From Desulfuromusa sp. (lineage in GTDB: Bacteria; Desulfobacterota; Desulfuromonadia; Desulfuromonadales; Geopsychrobacteraceae): DNA of 19,027 bases. Positions within the stretch are counted from its first letter, which is position 1. The number at the start of each line of letters is the position of its first letter. A model generated the notes under the pieces. It searched no databases, was not told the DNA's origin, and was given only the letters and a program-made list of their open reading frames with translations. The stretch covers positions 1-19,027 of the forward strand of contig JAGLDI010000026.1 in assembly GCA_023145655.1 (NCBI GenBank), in the 5' to 3' direction. Of this stretch, positions 16,815 to 19,027 are shown in pieces. A program made the position numbers and the translations under genes.

Positions 16815-16829
16815 TATAACGTAGTTATA
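16815..16829. promoter_or_regulatory. Second inverted repeat in the icd leader
   Basis: TATAAC-GTA-GTTATA is a perfect 6+3+6 inverted repeat about 30 nt after the predicted transcription start. It is AT-rich and would be a weak RNA hairpin, so a protein site is as likely as a structure. It may be chance. Confidence 0.3.
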
Positions 16830-16875
16830 TCCTGACTGAAATGGTGATAAAGGATTAAATTCTAAGGAGAAAAAA

Positions 16876-19027
16876 ATGGCATCTAAGATTATCTGGTCTG
16901 AAATTGATGAAGCACCTGCGTTGGCTACCTATGCATTTCTGCCGATTGTGCAGGCGTTCACAAAGGGAACCGACGTAGAAGTTGAAACGAAAGATATTTC
17001 TCTTTCCGGGCGCATTTTGGCAAACTTCCCTGAAAACCTGACCGAAGAGCAAAAGGTTGCTGACTATTTGTCTCAACTGGGTGATCTGGTAAAAACCCCT
17101 GAAGCCAATGTTATTAAACTTCCAAATATCAGTGCTTCGGTTCCACAGCTGCAAGAAGCAATCACTGAGCTGCAGGAAAAGGGCTACGATGTTCCTACTT
17201 ATCCTGAAGAAGCAACCACTGATGCTGAAAAAGAGCTTCAGGTGCGTTATGCCAAGTGTCTTGGTTCTGCAGTTAACCCGGTTCTGCGTGAAGGCAACTC
17301 AGATCGTCGTGCTGCTGCTTCAGTTAAGGCCTTTGCTCAAAAGAACCCACATCGCATGATGCAAGACTGGCCAAAAGTTTCCCAGTGTCGTGTTGCCCAT
17401 ATGGATGGTGGTGACTTTTACGAGACGGAAAAATCGATCACCATGGATAAGGCTGACACTGCCACTATCCAGTTTGTCGATGGCGCAGGCAATGCAACTG
17501 TCCTAAAAGAGGGTTTGGCACTGCTTGAAGGTGAAATTCTCGATAGCTCAGTTATGAAAGTTGCTGCTCTGCGCGAGTTCTATACTGCCATCATCAAGGA
17601 AGCCAAAGAAAAGGGCGTTCTTCTTTCCCTCCACCTTAAAGCAACCATGATGAAGATCTCCGATCCGGTTATGTTCGGTCATGCCGTCTCGGTTTATTTT
17701 GCTGCTGCTCTGGATAAACATGCAGATATCCTTAAAGAGATTGGTGCTAACGTTAACTTGGGTCTCGGCGATGTTTTGTCGAAACTTGATAAGCTTCCAG
17801 CTGCCAAAAAAGCTGAAATTGAAGCAGATATCAATGCCTGCTACGCTGAAATGCCAGCACTGGCTATGGTTGATTCTCGCAAAAACATCACCAACCTGCA
17901 CGTTCCCAATGATGTCATTGTTGACGCTTCGATGCCGAATGTTGTTCGTGACGGCGGCCGGATGTGGAATCTGCAAGATGAGCTTCAGGATACCATCGCT
18001 ATGGTTCCTGATCGTTGTTATGCAACCATGTATCGTGAAATTGTTGAAGATGCCAAGAAAAATGGTCAGTTCAATCCAGCGACCATGGGCAGTGTTGCCA
18101 ACGTTGGTTTGATGGCACAAAAAGCTGAAGAGTACGGTTCTCACGATAAAACTTTCTTTGCTCCTTCGGCGGGTAAGTTCCAGGTTCTTAATGGTGCTGG
18201 CGAAGTTATGCTAGAGCAACCAGTGAGTACCGGCGATATCTTCCGTTCCAGTCAGGCTAAAGATATTCCAATCAAAGACTGGGTCAAGCTTGCTGTTAAT
18301 CGCGCCAAAGCTTCCGGTGAGCCATGTATCTTCTGGCTTGACGGGAACCGTGGTCACGATACTGAGATCATCAAGAAAGTTAACAAGTACCTGCCCGAGT
18401 TCGATACCGCCGGTCTGGACATCCGTATTATGACCCCGGTTGATGCCATGAATTTCTCTCTTGAGCGTGTACGCAAGGGTGAGAACACAATTTCGGTTAC
18501 TGGTAACGTCCTCCGGGATTACCTGACCGACCTCTTCCCAATTCTTGAGCTCGGTACCAGTGCCCGGATGCTTTCTATCGTTCCATTGTTAGCTGGTGGT
18601 GGACTGTTTGAGACCGGAGCCGGTGGTTCTGCTCCTAAACACGTTTCCCAGTTTCTCAAAGAGGGTCACATCCGCTGGGATTCCCTCGGTGAGTTCTGCG
18701 CTTTGGTTCCATCGTTGGAGCTGTGTGCGACCAATGACAATAACCCGAAGGCTGCTATTCTGGCTGAGACACTGGATGCCGGTATCAGTGGCTACCTAGA
18801 GAACCAAAAACTGCCTTCTCGTAAGGTAAAAGAGATCGATAACCGTGGTGGCAGCTTCTATCTTGCACTGTATTGGGCTCAGGCCCTCGCTGCTCAGGAT
18901 AAAGACGCAGCAATGAAGGGACGTTTTGCTAAGGTTGCTGCTGATCTTGAGGCAAATGCTGCCAAAATTGATGCAGAGATGATCGATTGTCAGGGTTCCC
19001 CGGTTGATCTTGGTGGTTACTTCAAGG
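16876..19027 (+). CDS. icd: Monomeric NADP-dependent isocitrate dehydrogenase (3' truncated by window)
   Basis: The enzyme oxidatively decarboxylates isocitrate to 2-oxoglutarate with NADP in the TCA cycle. The frame has no stop over 717 codons, and the family is about 740 residues, so only a short C-terminal tail is missing. It is the monomeric type (Azotobacter IDH-like), unrelated in length to the roughly 420-residue dimeric enzyme. Visible residues match the Azotobacter numbering as I recall it: substrate motif [12 protein letters not shown] (134-145), Lys255, metal ligands Asp350, Asp548 and Asp552, Tyr420 and Arg547. The NADP 2'-phosphate residues His589, Arg600 and Arg649 are all present, so NADP specificity is predicted. 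ATG 16876 has AGGAG (16865-16869) 6 nt upstream. The promoter palindrome suggests dedicated regulation. Confidence 0.96.
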   Translation, partial: MASKIIWSEIDEAPALATYAFLPIVQAFTKGTDVEVETKDISLSGRILANFPENLTEEQKVADYLSQLGDLVKTPEANVIKLPNISASVPQLQEAITELQEKGYDVPTYPEEATTDAEKELQVRYAKCLGSAVNPVLREGNSDRRAAASVKAFAQKNPHRMMQDWPKVSQCRVAHMDGGDFYETEKSITMDKADTATIQFVDGAGNATVLKEGLALLEGEILDSSVMKVAALREFYTAIIKEAKEKGVLLSLHLKATMMKISDPVMFGHAVSVYFAAALDKHADILKEIGANVNLGLGDVLSKLDKLPAAKKAEIEADINACYAEMPALAMVDSRKNITNLHVPNDVIVDASMPNVVRDGGRMWNLQDELQDTIAMVPDRCYATMYREIVEDAKKNGQFNPATMGSVANVGLMAQKAEEYGSHDKTFFAPSAGKFQVLNGAGEVMLEQPVSTGDIFRSSQAKDIPIKDWVKLAVNRAKASGEPCIFWLDGNRGHDTEIIKKVNKYLPEFDTAGLDIRIMTPVDAMNFSLERVRKGENTISVTGNVLRDYLTDLFPILELGTSARMLSIVPLLAGGGLFETGAGGSAPKHVSQFLKEGHIRWDSLGEFCALVPSLELCATNDNNPKAAILAETLDAGISGYLENQKLPSRKVKEIDNRGGSFYLALYWAQALAAQDKDAAMKGRFAKVAADLEANAAKIDAEMIDCQGSPVDLGGYFK

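Larger units (their letters stand above)
16553..16875 (+). other. 323-nt intergenic region upstream of icd
   Basis: The region is AT-rich and contains no plausible gene. It holds the icd promoter and palindrome (16754-16788), a second inverted repeat (16815-16829) and the ribosome site AAGGAGA (16864-16870). The first 190 nt show no intrinsic terminator for the lipoprotein gene. CGCTTT near 16709 and AAAGCG near 16739 form a loosely spaced inverted repeat just upstream of the -35. Confidence 0.6.

Noticed and set aside
17548..18144. 198-residue open frame on the minus strand inside icd
   Set aside because: It is antisense to the conserved IDH core, and the protein shows no domain. It is explained by codon bias of icd on the other strand.

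Overview
The window is a compact, almost entirely plus-strand stretch of a Gram-negative chromosome. The gene content fits the Desulfuromonadales/Geobacter group of (delta)proteobacteria. The pointers are a monomeric NADP isocitrate dehydrogenase, a class I fructose-1,6-bisphosphatase, a DHGG-type bacterial AspRS, a receiver-GGDEF protein, and moderate GC content estimated by eye. This placement is inference from gene families; no 16S or tRNA gene is present. I see no IS element, prophage, CRISPR array or tRNA.

Layout. 1-330 is the 3' end of prfB (release factor 2). 467-3500 is the guaB-guaA pair for GMP synthesis, with a good sigma70 promoter in front and a textbook intrinsic terminator behind (3560-3595). 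3676-7260 holds pepN (M1 aminopeptidase N) and, 15 nt later, an atypical SDR-fold protein. 7422-8402 is fbp. It is followed by an 80-bp inverted pair of hairpin-forming intergenic repeats (8436-8515) and then comEC (8593-10971). Next comes a receiver-GAF-like-GGDEF diguanylate cyclase that appears to start at a rare ATT codon (11023-12402). hisS (12594-13847) and aspS (13945-15735) follow, with a near-consensus promoter before aspS. Then comes a lipoprotein with DUF4398-like and LysM regions (15830-16552). The last gene, icd (16876 onward), runs off the window after 717 codons, and its upstream region carries a perfect 17-bp inverted repeat over the promoter.

How the genes fit together. Most are housekeeping genes: termination of translation, guanine nucleotide supply, peptide turnover, two aminoacyl-tRNA synthetases, gluconeogenesis and the TCA cycle. 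icd and fbp suit a bacterium that oxidises acetate through the TCA cycle and builds sugars by gluconeogenesis. There is no dedicated accessory island. The points most worth a second look are the ATT start of the diguanylate cyclase, the operator-like palindrome at icd, the covarying repeat pair between fbp and comEC, and the AspRS residues that predict relaxed tRNA specificity.
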